This document shows positions 19,281 through 31,569 of a DNA stretch of 64,000 nucleotides, one piece after another (the stretch's first letter is position 1; every line of letters starts with the position of its first letter). Under the pieces are notes generated by a model, which searched no databases, had not been told where the DNA came from, and saw only the letters and a list, made by a program, of their open reading frames with translations. Source of the stretch: Apostichopus japonicus (lineage: Eukaryota > Echinodermata > Holothuroidea > Aspidochirotida > Stichopodidae); NCBI RefSeq assembly GCF_037975245.1, contig NC_092572.1, positions 34,073,989 to 34,137,988 on the forward strand, in the 5' to 3' direction. The position numbers and the translations under genes are program-made.

Positions 19281-21250
19281 GTTTTTTAAGTTTCATAATC
19301 AAATATAGTGTGCATTTATTTTTGTCTATTACAGCAGGGTTAAACACATCTTAAACATGGTAAAATATACCATAGCTGGAAATTATCATATGAAAGACAT
19401 GCCCACCTTACTTATTCTGAGGTTTTGTCAAAAACGTAGTGGACAATCTTTTTTTCTCTGCTTTTCGGTTGGAAAGAGACCGGTATTAAGATACTTTACA
19501 AGCTGCGATGACATATTCTCTTTAGGGGTACTGAAGGGCACTGTCCATGGCTTGAGGGATACCAGATGCTTTCTAAATGGAATATGTTGATGTATTGAAA
19601 TGATAAAATACATATAACGGCATCTCTTCATAATCATAAGCTCTCAATTCCATTGCTTAAATTTCAATGTTAAAAAATAATTAATTTTAATTGCAAGGAA
19701 ATGATGTCATCACTGAATGGACTTCCCCATTTATTTAAGTTGGTGAACAGTTTTTTCATCTCCTAACTGCATCATAATAGAAAGTTGGGATTTTCATTCT
19801 TGGAGTTGTTTGAATTCTCAACAACATTAACTTTGTTATTTTTTTCAGCCTATCTTGGATAATAACTAAAGACTTACTCATTATTGATTACTTCTATGAT
19901 AACACAATCATTGTTATATGATACTAGAAACCCCATAGTCTTGTTTTAATGACGTACTGCACGTACTAAGCACAATTAATGGCAATGTGTACCCGAGCCG
20001 ACCAGGATTTCCTTAACATTTCATTAATAATAGTTATAAAGCCATTCAAATGAAAAAAATTGAACCCTCTTCACAAATTAGGGTATTAGTTACGTCAAAC
20101 CGTGTTCCACTAATTTCTAATTCAGTGGCAAATTGTTCTCTTTTTGAAAGAATATGGCAAATGATGTGTATTGGACTGCCTGTGGTAAACTGAAGCAGAA
20201 ATTAGGTAAAATTGTAAAACTTATGTCTAGTTACTAGAATTCTAACAACAAACGGTACTTCTGTGGCACACACATCCCAGTATTGCATACATAAAACTGC
20301 AATGGCAGAGGATCAAGGAGATGCTGCTCCTGTAAGACCTTATAGCTTGTTGGTGAGCTAAGCCTGGCAACATAAGCATGGTAGTGTTATGAATAAATAC
20401 AGTTTCAAGCTCACCTACTTAGAAATAAATTTTTCCTGATTTCACAAATAAAACAAGTGAGAAGGCAAACTGGAGGAAGCGCTGCCCAAGCCCGCTCACT
20501 GTACAAAACACCATTAACTAACATAGATAAGGCTCTGTAGACCATTTGTCCATCACCAAGACCTAAGCCAAACTTGTGCTGCCTCTTTTACCTTACAATT
20601 CAAACTACTGATGTCAATAACCTTTCCTCGTGTTGAAGCTATATTATCTGCTTCCAAAAAAACAAGGAGACATGGTATACAAACACTGCATCAACTGATG
20701 TTTAGTGCCAAATTCAAGGAGAATTTTTTCTTCATATTTTTGGTTTTTCTCGCTAAGGTTCTGAAATAGCTTTGTTTGGATTCAATCCGCAAGCTAGTGC
20801 AGTATACAAGAGGCTCAAAATGTGACATCTGATCTGCATAGTGGATTAAAAAGTGCCTGAGGTAATATTACTTAGATATGCCAGCCTTATAATTATACAT
20901 ATTACATAGCCTAATGTAGGTCTAACTTTATGTTTGTAAATGTTCATTTAAGTTACTTCCATATACGACAGCGTGGTAAGCGCCCGTGTATGTGCAACCA
21001 TTGTATGGGTTGACTTTGATGTCTCTTGTCAGTGAACCTAGTCTAAATCTTGACAAAATAACCATAGATTGCAACATGTCTAGTATATTACCGTCTAGTA
21101 TATTAAACCATTACGAACTTACGCCAATGTAGCTCTTAAATCTCAGATTTGTTCGAATTGCTAGTTGATGATCGAAGGTGATGATGGTGGTGATGATGGT
21201 GGTGGTGGTGATGGTGGGGCGATGGCGATGGCGGTGGCGGTGATGATGAA

Positions 21251-21332
<82 letters not shown>

Positions 21333-23559
21333 CCTTGACCAATATAATATTAGTAGTAGCCACCGAAATTTAATATGCCTCGTATTCCTTAAACATACCT
21401 GGTTCTTTCCAGTTCGTTTACGCGTTACTGGGAATCATCGTGCCTTCCTTACTCAGTTTGTTTTAGGTTAAACAAATCTGAGTAATAGCTTGGAAAGACA
21501 ATAAAAGATATGTTTGCAACTTCCAAGATGTATTATTGATACTAAATTTACTTAGTCAAGTAAAATAAATGTAATGTATTTTAGTTGGTTAATGAGTAAG
21601 TAACGAGTATGAATGCATATTTACCCATGCAAAATTGAATAGTTTTACTCAATTCTCCCTCATTTTGTTTTGAGTCGTAAATATTAGGCATGCAAAGTAC
21701 ATTTCTGAGTAGTCAAATGAGCCTAGAAATGTTTTCAGAATACATACACAAAATACGTGTGTTCCCTATTCACCCTTCTGCCGTACAAGCAGGTATATTC
21801 GTCATAGCTATATTGTCATGTTTGTTTTGACTTAAAGTCAACTTACGTGACCAGTTGTGAAACATTCCAGGCTAGGAGATATAAACCAAAATATCCTTTG
21901 TTAGGACGATGTGCCAACTAACCTCTTATTGAAATACACGCATTAATAGCAACAACAAATCAAGTTAATTAAGTCTCAAGTTCAAATAACTTTATGAACA
22001 TGATATTAAGATGGGGTATTCAAGTTAAGCAATTAACCTAGATCAATTTTGTTTGTTTATGCGTAGCCCTGTTCAAACGTGCAGTGGTATTCCACATTCT
22101 CACACTACTGGTTGTTTTTCCAGGTCTCCTCAAGTTTACTGCTGTGAGTGCTATCGGAGCTGAATACCTCACCGTCGTTTTAAATAATTCACAATTGGTA
22201 GTGGTGGTGGGGAGGAGGGTGCGTAATATTTTACAACTGTACATTGTTATTGGCCTCAGGAGAAAAGGGGCGGCCAGGAGGTACGGGCCCCCAGAAGAAA
22301 GAAATGCATTTCGGAAGGAGTAGTTTACACTTAAACTTATATGAAAAGTATTTCCATTGTTATGGAAGATATGTTAAAGCGCTGATCGGGTCTAGTGAGG
22401 AAGCTTTCAATACGTACCACCTACAGAAATTAAATCACCCTTGCTGAGATGTGATTTTGTCCTTTGCAGGGGTTATCTGAAAGCTTCAGCCAACGGCGGG
22501 GGGGGGGAGCGGTCTGGCCCCTTGATGACCACTACGACCTCGGATACATTCCACAGAAATGTATGTGTAATACCTTTTGTTTACTTGTATATTTGCATTC
22601 CCAAATCGTACAAGACCTATCTTAAAGTGTTTAAGCTTCTGGGGGACCTGAGTTCTCAGCTAAGACATTGTGCAGTTGTTCAGCTATTCACTGAAAGTCG
22701 GTCTCGACATCGGTTAACATCTGATCTCTCTTGAAAAATGTTGAATGTACAAAAGTTTCATCCCAAATTTGAATTTCTAAAATATTAAAAATTGATCATT
22801 GGTTCACCGTTAAGCTTGATATGAGGATGGGTTAGAAGTGTTCCCTAGCCCCTTAAACTGTCCAGTACACTTTGTAGATTGTGTTTTGCACTTCCAAGTT
22901 GAATGATTGCCCCGCACATGACATCTCCCCCACTTCAGAATTTCTGTTTCAGCCACTAATAGCAACAAAGGAACTTCTCTTAAAGAGTACTTTTCTGGCG
23001 ACTTAAGCTGGCAGGATAACGTTAAAACTTGCTGTAATTTCACAATGGGAATATAATATGTGGGTGTCCCTGCATTCACAATTTTCTGTTCGAGAGTACA
23101 AAACAGCTAATTCGAGTTCACTACTGACTTCCTACTATGACTCAGTACACGGTCTACATAATATGTAATACAATGGTAATACAAGGTTCTGTTGATACAT
23201 CCATAGTGTGCCTACACAATGAACACCACGTATACATTCTACTGTGAAAAGTACTGTTAGAAAGGTGTGATACACGAAGGAACAATTAAGACCAGCAATG
23301 CTGCAGAGGCAGTCATTCAAACAAGGTGTCAAAAAGTGACAGAAAGTTTCCAAAATGGCGTGATAACTGTACCTCAGTTGAAAGCTTTCATAACTTTTAA
23401 GGTCAGCGGTATGCTTTCAGTTTAACTCAAACAACCCTGACTTTAATAAATGTAGAAGACACCTTTGTCATTTTTGGAGTAGGCGTATTTGCAAAGCACA
23501 AAATACAAATCAACCTGAGAACCCAGCTGTGGCGCTCAATGCAACAATAGGGTACTTAT
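19281..23559. other. Non-coding stretch with GAT microsatellite, no supported gene
   Basis: I found no frame with recognisable domains on either strand. A (GAT/GGT)n microsatellite lies at about 21170-21331. Its reverse strand gives a spurious Ser/His homopolymer frame. Around 22240-22520 GC content rises and a G-run occurs (22497-22508), without coding signals I can support. Confidence 0.6.
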
Positions 23560-23830
23560 TGTAGTGGGCGTTGTTAGTCAGTCACGCGATCAGTTTTGAT
23601 ATGTACAGTCTAGTTCAGTTCAATATTCTGCTTTCATATTGCTACTCTCACGGCTCATTTCTATTTGTCGTCTTTAAGTGGCGTCATCCTCAGCATATCG
23701 GGATAACTTCCTCCTCTTCGGGCTACATCAATACACTCTCCGTCATCATTTTCAGCTCGGGTGTCTCTTTTAAGCTGACGAAGAAGGATTCAAGGCAACA
23801 TCACACAAGTGAATTATATTGACTTTCAAT
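23560..23830 (+). other. Possible untranslated first exon
   Basis: The stretch has a locally higher GC and CpG content than its surroundings and ends at a consensus donor (TTCAAT|GTAAGTG, intron starting 23831). The next good acceptor, at 25005, leads into the exon that contains an ATG. A 5' UTR exon of the gene continuing to the right is possible. The left boundary is a guess, and no TATA box is evident. Confidence 0.22.
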
Positions 23831-25005
23831 GTAAGTGTTCCACTTTCTGTATGTATTACAGCATTACACAGTTATATCGTATTATACTTGTAAATGGCTA
23901 TGGTTTAGACGGTAGCTTTATGAGTTATTCCGGCAGTAGGCAACGTGACACTTAAGTTTAAAGAGAAAGGTAGTCTATAGTCTTAGCTGAGACCACCACC
24001 GTAATATCCTATTACTAACTCTAGATATGGTTATATACCCATTACCGTATAAACCGTTTGTCCACCAGGAAGTGTAGGTTAAGTTATATGGGTTTCATAA
24101 TGGCAGATGATCGTGGCAAGCTTTACGTTCCTGTTATATCATGTTAATTTATATTGTTAAATTTAATCAACTTTCTACTGATATATTGTATTGTTTTCAT
24201 CGGTGATTAAGCGATTCGTAAATTGTGGATAGAAACAAACAATATGGAACTGTTGCCAGATACGTTCATCAAAATTTGTGATGGGATTGAAGATTTTCAA
24301 TAATTATTTCAATGCAGCTATGGGAATATGCTTTAAGTAGATTGATTAGTATATCAAGTTTAAGCGTGAAGTTATTATAGCGTTATTACTGTATCTTACA
24401 TATCACTCCATTATAAAACATTCACTCTTAGTGAGTGGTCAAACTCGATTCAGATGAAAAACTGTAGACTCCTCTTGACGCTCTTGTAGTGTAAGCCTAT
24501 TGTCAACTCGTAAAATACTTACTTCATTATTGGAAATCTTAATGAGAGAACTAACATGTTTGCATCAATATTTCTCACTGTTACACTATTTTGTTTACGT
24601 ACATCACACTAGTTATTTATAATACCATTTGATACTGCATTTGAGGTACATTAAAAAAAAATGATATTTCTACTAAATATGATTTAATTTGACTGTACTT
24701 AGTTCAACACATTAATTCTTCCAAAGATTCAATCACTTCTGGGACGCACTTATTTTATGCTGTATATTTCTCAACATCGATGACACCTTGTATTAAAATT
24801 ATGTGTTCCGAAAGTAGCCTATTGAACATGTCTACATAGACCAAACAACGCTGTGCGTATGTTAGACATATTTATATATATAGTTTTCAAATCAGTATAT
24901 GTTGAAGGTGCAATACTGCTTACTTATACGAAAGACAGAAACATTTTGCACTTGTGTTATATGATTACTATGAACCTTTAATTAAGTACTATTATTTCGG
25001 TTTAG

Positions 25006-25093
25006 TTGAGCAGGATCGTGCGAAGTTTTGAGATATCTGTCAGAAGATGGTTTGGAAACCTGTGAAACTTTGGAAGCAGCCCACCATCACACC
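25006..25093 (+). CDS. Candidate start-codon exon
   Basis: An 88-nt interval bounded by an acceptor (TTTCGGTTTAG) and a perfect donor (CACC|GTAAGTA). The ATG at 25047 opens a frame for 15 codons (MVWKPVKLWKQPTIT) and leaves two bases. This phase would fit the beta-propeller exon if the AG at 35397-35398 is used there. No domain can be assigned to so short a peptide. The assignment rests only on splice sites and phase, and the intervening intron would be 10.3 kb and would hold a Gypsy element. Confidence 0.3.
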
Positions 25094-25339
25094 GTAAGTA
25101 ATACCCTCTCTAGTAACCCGCCTTAATCAATTGCCTCTAATGTGACCCCCTCCCACTTTACCGAATTAAGTCCCCCATCTGTTTAGACTGAAGGTTACAC
25201 CCATCTCCCACTTAACAATGCATTATTCTAATATGGCATAAATATATCCATGTGTTCCTTTTAGCGATGCTACGGTTAATTTCTTCCTCGGCTCTTTTTT
25301 CATTAAATTGGCGGAGGCATAACGAATTTGTTTGATGGT

Positions 25340-26340
25340 GATGTCGTTATTTGTGCGGGTGCGTCTGTGTGTATGCGACACTGTGTTTGTAAACACAATA
25401 ACTCAAAAAGTATATGATGGCCGAAGTTAATGCATTGTATATGGATTTGTCTTTAAGTTAGTATAAGAACCCAATTGAAATTGGTGGATGCAAATAGACA
25501 TACGACGTCAACTGATGTCAAAGTCTGAAAACTTTATAAACAAGATAACCCAAGAAGGAAGGACAATGTCGTTAAACTTCTAGCCATAAGCCAAGCTCGG
25601 ATGGACTTAATACTTGGTGTGTTATTTCTTTAATGAGGACAATAATTTGTTGTTTTATATGGAGATTAAAGATCACTTGAGTTCAACACAGGTTACAGTC
25701 TGAAAACATTGTAAAAACTCTAAATTAAAGTTTAGATGAAATTCATAAGTCGTATGTGAATCCATCTAAGCTAGTTCAAGAACCTTATTATGTTCTAATG
25801 AGGTCCAAAAATTAAAACCTTGTAATAATAATAATAACACATAATCTTGATATAAACATAACTCCAAGCTTAAAACATACGTTGTAAGACACTTTACCGT
25901 AGTGAGTACAAAGAAAGCATTTTGTTATGTTGCGGTCAAAGCTCATGTGAGGTCAATAGTGGTCAAAGTCTGATAATGTTGTTGTGACAGTGCCACAAAT
26001 ATTGAAACTTGAATGGGCTGAATGTGTGGTATAGAGATTCATATTAGTGAGTGCAAGAATCATTCTGTATTTATAGTGGAGGTCAAAGATCGTTCAAGGT
26101 TAACAGTGATGGAAGTCTGAGAATCATGTAAACACCATAACTCCAGAGGTGCAACTTAAATGAACTAAATAATTTGTAAGTAGGCCTACATTCACCTGGG
26201 TCAGTACAAATATATTGCTTTTTATGAGGTCAAAGGTCATTATATATAAGACGCCAACGTCACTGATACATTCAGGACTAACCCGTGTGTAGAAACAAAC
26301 AGGTATGCTTAGCACACAGACCTATAAATATAGTATTACT
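25340..26340 (+). repeat. Dispersed repeat family B, AGGTCA-containing
   Basis: The stretch contains GTAAACACAATAACTC-like and AGGTCAAAGGTCA-like phrases that recur at about 54210-54330, 55500-56780, 60280-61760 and 63220-63720. It looks internally repetitive, with a unit of roughly 170-250 bp in which a sentence about AACTCCAAAAG and CTTGGTATGTG returns. It has no protein signature and no defined ends. Confidence 0.55.
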
Positions 26341-28550
26341 CACTGATGAAATCTCAGTATTCATTAATGCGACCGTAAATCTAATTTCAAATTCTTTATC
26401 TCTCTTCATAATGAAGCTAGAGGGTTGCGCTCTCGTATTTGAGGCTGTGGAATATAAATACTAGAAATAATGAGGAGAAATGCGGAATTTATATATTTTG
26501 ATATTCAAAGGGAAGTCTTATAGTTGGTGTGTAGTAGGTTGTTTTGTTGAGATACATTTCATAGTAAAAGGCAGTGCGTTTGCTGATAAATGTAAACAAC
26601 CGTTACTTGTCAGTTATACATGTTGCATTGGCGGCAACTAGTTCGTTTTCATAGCATCGTTTCCAGACAGCAAATAGTCTTCAAGGAAACCTCACGATAG
26701 AGAAGAATATCAAACAACATTGACAAGTGAAATTCAAAACCTGTCAATCAGAAGTTTGAAACTGAAACTAGAACGATTATACCGTTCTTAAATTTAGATT
26801 TAGAAGTAAATAAAACCGTTGTATATCAATGCCAATATATACATAAGTGCTTTGACTGCTATGGTGCAGACGGAATGGTGGTAACTGGAAACAAGCAGGA
26901 AAAAGTCATCTCTGAGGTAAATAAGTAGCTCCATCTATTGGCGACGGACAAGACTTAGATACTGGTAGCTTTGTTTAAATTCACTAGCTTAGACAGAGAA
27001 ATGGCTAAGGGGCGTGGAATACGGTAAATCACATGTTAATTTAACGTCCCCCTCTGTTTTTTGCGAGCGATTTATCGGCGTCTGCAGAAAATATCTGAGC
27101 GGTCAAACAAACATAGGGATCTCGATAACTGGTTCATTGATTTACATTAAAAGAATCATCATGTTAACTGCTTAATCGTCAAATATATTCGAAAGAGGCC
27201 CGGCGGGGTTTAGAGGGCCAAGCCTTCAGACATTGAAGCGTTTTGAAATATTTAAGTGGCGTATAGCAAGGAGCAACAGCCCCCCCCCCCCCCCACAGCA
27301 CCTCCCCCCCCTAAATCGCTTTACTTACCATTTTGGTGGGTGTACGAAGAGACGTAAGAAAGTGATATTTTTTTGAAACGTTGTCTTTGGAGGGTGGGTG
27401 CAAGGTTATTTTATTTTCGTTGGGATCCGCCTTACCAGAATATTTACGCCGCGGTGTTATTTCTTTTCAAGAGGACCATTCCTTGGGATGTGTTTTTAGC
27501 CCTGGTGTCCTGGATCTGTGTAGGTTTGGATATTCTTGTTCTCGAAACACGCACACATATTACTTTTCAGAGCGAACTTTTTTTATATCACTGGAATTTG
27601 TTTAAAGCCCTGGTGGGGGGGGGGTGACGAATTCACCGGAAGCTGTTAAAGTGTGAGAAATTCCTTCGCAGAGACTTGGAAGCATAATAATAAATGTGAG
27701 AGAAATGAAGTACTTTTACATCAAGGGTACAGATAAATAAGTGGTTTCATTTCATTGTAATCCGGATTCGATATTCGTGAACACAATCAAGTGCTGAAAT
27801 ACTAACCAAGAGACAAACCGCACCGCTCCAACATCCCTCAAGGGGTGTAAAACCAGCCTGAATTAGGTGTGATTGCCCCACCGCTCCCCTTGATTGATTG
27901 AATGTATGCTCCGTGTGATCCTTGTAGACTAGAGTTTCCGTTCAAACATTAATGTATCATTTTACTTTTATTATTGATCTTATTGAATAGATGTCATACG
28001 GATAAAAGCCAGGTTTATCTATGAATGATTAGCCAGGTTTATTATTAATGTACCATTAATGTAGTTTGTCGTATAAATGAGGTATTTGTATGATTTGATT
28101 TGATTAGTGAACAATGAAGAGCTGTGGATATTTTAAACGAAAGTATAATTTAGCTATAGGCATTTCTCATGCCATATACAACCATTATATGTCTTTGAAA
28201 TATCCATATTATATTGAACCAGAGGAACTTTACGCGTGATCCCTTCCATAAATCTATCTTTTGTGGTTCGCATTTCGGGTTTGGAGCTCAGAGAACAGAT
28301 TAACGCCGTACACGGGCAATATCATAAATTTTGGTAATTCACTACAATACTGCATAATATTTGAAATTCCCTTCTGGATGTGCTTCTTTGTGAAGGATAT
28401 ATAAGCGTAGACAAGGGGTCCCTTTGTTCATGGAAATGCACTTTCTATATGATATATCCTTATAATTAAACCTATCTTTGATAAGAATATGACGTCCCCT
28501 AATGCGAAAAGCACATTGCGGCCGCTTTGTAGAGTGTAAAACTTTATTTG
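26341..28550. other. Non-coding stretch, no supported gene
   Basis: Contains a poly-C tract (about 27281-27310) and two overlapping short plus-strand frames near 27373-27627 that lack domain features. Nothing else could be supported. Confidence 0.55.
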
Positions 28551-28555
28551 ATAAT
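28551..28555. other. Target-site duplication of three-LTR Gypsy (ATAAT, left)
   Basis: ATAAT precedes the first LTR and recurs at 33474-33478 after the third LTR. The outermost LTRs are thus the integration ends. Confidence 0.9.
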
Positions 28556-28727
28556 TGTTATATATCAGTATCACGCCATCTATTTTGGTAAAGTTGTTGT
28601 GACCTGCATGTGACCTGATGAAAATAAACAGTTCAATATGGCCGCATGTGCTGTAAACACTTAGCATTTGTCTTCTTGTTATATCGCTAGGAATCAGGAT
28701 AATCCTCCATTAATCCAGGGTATAACA
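28556..28727 (+). repeat. Three-LTR Gypsy LTR1 (172 bp)
   Basis: TGTTATATATCAG...GTATAACA. Identical to LTR3. Confidence 0.95.
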
Positions 28728-28755
28728 AACTGGCGACGAGGATGGGAGGAAGGAG
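28728..28755 (+). promoter_or_regulatory. 28-bp spacer: primer-binding site fused to polypurine tract
   Basis: After AAC comes TGGCGACGAGGATGGGA (28731-28747). It is a full-length match, as I remember that tRNA, to the complement of the tRNA-Ser(GCT) 3' end with CCA. It runs straight into GGAAGGAG, the same purine tract that precedes LTR3 (about 33293-33301). Everything normally between the two sites is absent. Confidence 0.85.
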
Positions 28756-28928
28756 TGTTATATATCAGTATATCGCCATCTATTTTGGTAAAGTTGTTGT
28801 GACATGCATGTGACCTGATGGAAAATAAACAGTTCAATATGGCCGCATGTGCTGTAAACACTTAGCATTTGTCTTCTTGTTATATCGCTAGGAATCAGGA
28901 TAATCCTCCATTAATCCAGGGTATAACA
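28756..28928 (+). repeat. Three-LTR Gypsy LTR2 (173 bp, internal)
   Basis: Same family as LTR1 and LTR3, but with three substitutions and a 1-base insertion in its first half. It is followed by TGGCGACGAACTAAGG (28932-28947), in which only the first nine bases of the primer-binding site are kept. Confidence 0.95.
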
Positions 28929-28989
28929 AACTGGCGACGAACTAAGGAAGAACCTATAATATAACCCAGAATATTTCTGTATCGTAAAC

Positions 28990-31569
28990 ATGGCAGTTTA
29001 CGGGAATATCGGGCCGTTTGACAACACAGTCGAAAGCTTCGAAGATTACGCAGATCGCTGCGATGCCTTTATAGTGGCAAACGATATTGCCGAGGCGAGA
29101 CAGGCTAATTTTTTTCTCGCTATGGTGGGCGCTGACACTTTCAAGCTCTTGAAAACGGTATGTAGCCCAGACAAGCCGTGTACACAGACGTACGCGCATC
29201 TGAAAACCATCCTGAAAGGACATTTTTCACCGAAACCGATCGTGATCGCTGAACGTTTTAAATTTTGGGCTGCTTCACAGTCTGAAACCGAGTCAGTTGC
29301 AGACTTTATTGTTCGCTTGAAGAACTTAGCAACCCATTGCGATTTCAACGCATTTCTACTGGAGGCACTGCGAGACAGACTGGTCTCGGGACTGCACACA
29401 AGATTTGTGAAAACTCAGACGCAGCTACTCTCAACCGCTGATCTGACGATTGAAAAAGCTAAAACCAAGTGCCTTGCAGACGAAATGGCTGGCATAGCAA
29501 CAAGGGAACATATCGATGCTGGAAGTTCTGTGAGTACAAACAGATTGAATTGGCGGAGCCCTCAAGGTCAAGGACGAAGGGGTCAGGGGACTAATAGAAA
29601 CAACGACAAGCACAATAGGCCTAATCAGCAACCCTGGCAAGCTAACAGTGCACAATCATGCTATCGCTGCGGGGGAAGCAACCACAAGCCCGATGATTGC
29701 AGGTTTCGCGAGGTAAACTGTCATTCGTGCGGGAAGAAGGGTCATATTCAAAGAGCTTGCCGATCTGGGGCTAAGGGACCTCAAAGCCAGAAAAGTTTGC
29801 AGAATCAGACAAGGACAGGGGGTCACCGCAACCACTCCGTCTCAACTAGCTATAGGCCTATGGAGGATGGTGAGCCTAACGTTAGTTCTAGTAATAAGGA
29901 CACTAATGAACAGTATGTAGATAGTGTTAAAACTGATGAAAGTGATTTACATTATGGTTTATATCATACATTATCAGGTGTAAAGACCAATAAGCCGTAT
30001 TTGATTACGTTAGTGGTAGGGGACACTAATGTTCCAATAACCATGGAAATTGACACCGGTGCGGCTCGTTCCACCATTTCGGAGTATGTGTACAAGTCCA
30101 GTTTGGCCCATTACCCCATAAAGGATACCAATATAACCCTACGTGGCTATTCAGGTGAAAAGGTGCCTGTGATAGGGAGTATTGTAGTCACGGCAAAGTA
30201 TGGAGGTACTAGTTGTAGGATGGATTTATTGGTTGTCAAGGGAAGCCGTCCATCCGTTTTCGGCAGAGACCACTTGAGTAAAATCAAACTGGACTGGGAG
30301 AATATTTTTGTGGTATCTGAGCCAAAACCAGCAAAGGTTGGAATCCAAAATTTGGGGAATCCTGTGTCACCAACCTTGGAAAATTTGTTGAGTCAAAATC
30401 AGAAAATATTCTCATCAAGGGAAATGGGTATTAAGGGATTCTCTGCTAGGTTGAGGGTGAAAGCAAAAAGTAGACCCAAATACCAAAAGAGTAGGCCAGT
30501 GCCTTACTCATTGTTGTCAAAGGTGGAAAATGAATATGAGAAACTTATCAAGAATGATATAGTTACCCAAGTCAACTATAGTGAATGGGCTTCACCAGTT
30601 GTGCATGTACAGAAGGGAAACGGTGAAATAAGAGTATGTGGAGACTACAAAGCTTTGAATGATTGTATTGAAGATGAGGGATACAAATTACCAAATACTA
30701 ATGATTTATTTGCAAAACTGGCACAGGGAGGTACACACCCTAAGGTATTTTCAGTGCTTGATTTATCTGGTGCCTTCAATCAGCTGTTTCTTGATGACGA
30801 ATCAGCTAGGCTCCTAGTAATGAATACACATAAGGGGTTACTGTCACCAAAACGTTTGTGTTATGGGGTGAAAACTGCACCAGCTATTTTCCAGGAAACG
30901 ATGGACAAAATATTATCTGGATTAGACAATGTATTTTGTTACATAGATGATATCTTGATTGCAACTGAGAATGAGAATAGTCACCTTAAGGCCCTCGATG
31001 CAGTGTTTGCGAGGTTAAACATGCTCAATGTTCGGCTGAATGGCACAAAATGTCAATTCATGAAATCAAAGATCAGGTATCTTGGTCATGAGCTCACCAG
31101 TGAAGGTGTGAGCCCTTTGCAGGACAAAATCGAGGCCATACAAAAGGCACCTCGACCAACCAATGTATCTGAATTGAAGTCCTTTCTGGGCATGGTGAAC
31201 TATTATGGCAAATTTGTAAGGAATCTCTCTTCTCAGATGCAACCATTGTATGCCCTACTGCAACACAACATTAGTTGGGTCTGGAGTGATGACTGTGAGC
31301 AAGCTTTTGTTAATGCAAAGAATGCTTTAGCTAGTAATCAGGTGCTCACCCATTTTGATCCAAATAAACCTCTAGTGTTGAGTGTGGATGCTAGTCCATG
31401 TGGACTTGGAGCTGTTTTGGGCCATCGATATCCAGATGGTTCAGATCGCCCCATAGCATATGCCTCTAGGACATTGAGTCAGACCGAGAAGAATTATGCC
31501 CAAATCGAAAAAGAGGCTCTTGCCATTATTTTTGGGATCAAGAAATTCCACTTGTATGTATGGCACTAA
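28990..31569 (+). CDS. gag-pol: Three-LTR Gypsy Gag-protease-RT-RNase H (truncated polyprotein)
   Basis: An 859-codon single frame with Gag and Pol fused. The Gag capsid-like region comes first, then two canonical CCHC knuckles (residues 224-237 and 244-257). The protease DTGA lies at 355-358, the RT YIDD at 651-654, and the RNase H VDAS and QIEKEALA motifs near the end. It stops at 31567-31569 inside RNase H after a 1-base gain or 2-base loss near 31555-31566. The sense continues in the next frame. The ATG at 28990 is the first after the primer-binding site and suits a Gag start. The single-frame Gag-Pol arrangement differs from the nested element, so this is another Gypsy lineage. Confidence 0.95.
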   Translation: MAVYGNIGPFDNTVESFEDYADRCDAFIVANDIAEARQANFFLAMVGADTFKLLKTVCSPDKPCTQTYAHLKTILKGHFSPKPIVIAERFKFWAASQSETESVADFIVRLKNLATHCDFNAFLLEALRDRLVSGLHTRFVKTQTQLLSTADLTIEKAKTKCLADEMAGIATREHIDAGSSVSTNRLNWRSPQGQGRRGQGTNRNNDKHNRPNQQPWQANSAQSCYRCGGSNHKPDDCRFREVNCHSCGKKGHIQRACRSGAKGPQSQKSLQNQTRTGGHRNHSVSTSYRPMEDGEPNVSSSNKDTNEQYVDSVKTDESDLHYGLYHTLSGVKTNKPYLITLVVGDTNVPITMEIDTGAARSTISEYVYKSSLAHYPIKDTNITLRGYSGEKVPVIGSIVVTAKYGGTSCRMDLLVVKGSRPSVFGRDHLSKIKLDWENIFVVSEPKPAKVGIQNLGNPVSPTLENLLSQNQKIFSSREMGIKGFSARLRVKAKSRPKYQKSRPVPYSLLSKVENEYEKLIKNDIVTQVNYSEWASPVVHVQKGNGEIRVCGDYKALNDCIEDEGYKLPNTNDLFAKLAQGGTHPKVFSVLDLSGAFNQLFLDDESARLLVMNTHKGLLSPKRLCYGVKTAPAIFQETMDKILSGLDNVFCYIDDILIATENENSHLKALDAVFARLNMLNVRLNGTKCQFMKSKIRYLGHELTSEGVSPLQDKIEAIQKAPRPTNVSELKSFLGMVNYYGKFVRNLSSQMQPLYALLQHNISWVWSDDCEQAFVNAKNALASNQVLTHFDPNKPLVLSVDASPCGLGAVLGHRYPDGSDRPIAYASRTLSQTEKNYAQIEKEALAIIFGIKKFHLYVWH

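Noticed and set aside
21136-21363. Minus-strand frame rich in Ser, Pro and His runs
   Set aside because: It is a direct translation of the GAT/GGT microsatellite.
22038-22447. Overlapping frames on both strands in a GC-richer patch
   Set aside because: No domain signature, and the frames conflict. No splice pair gives a consistent model.
27373-27627. Two overlapping 74-84-codon plus-strand frames
   Set aside because: No domain, no splice context, and they end at a G-run. Coding is unsupported.
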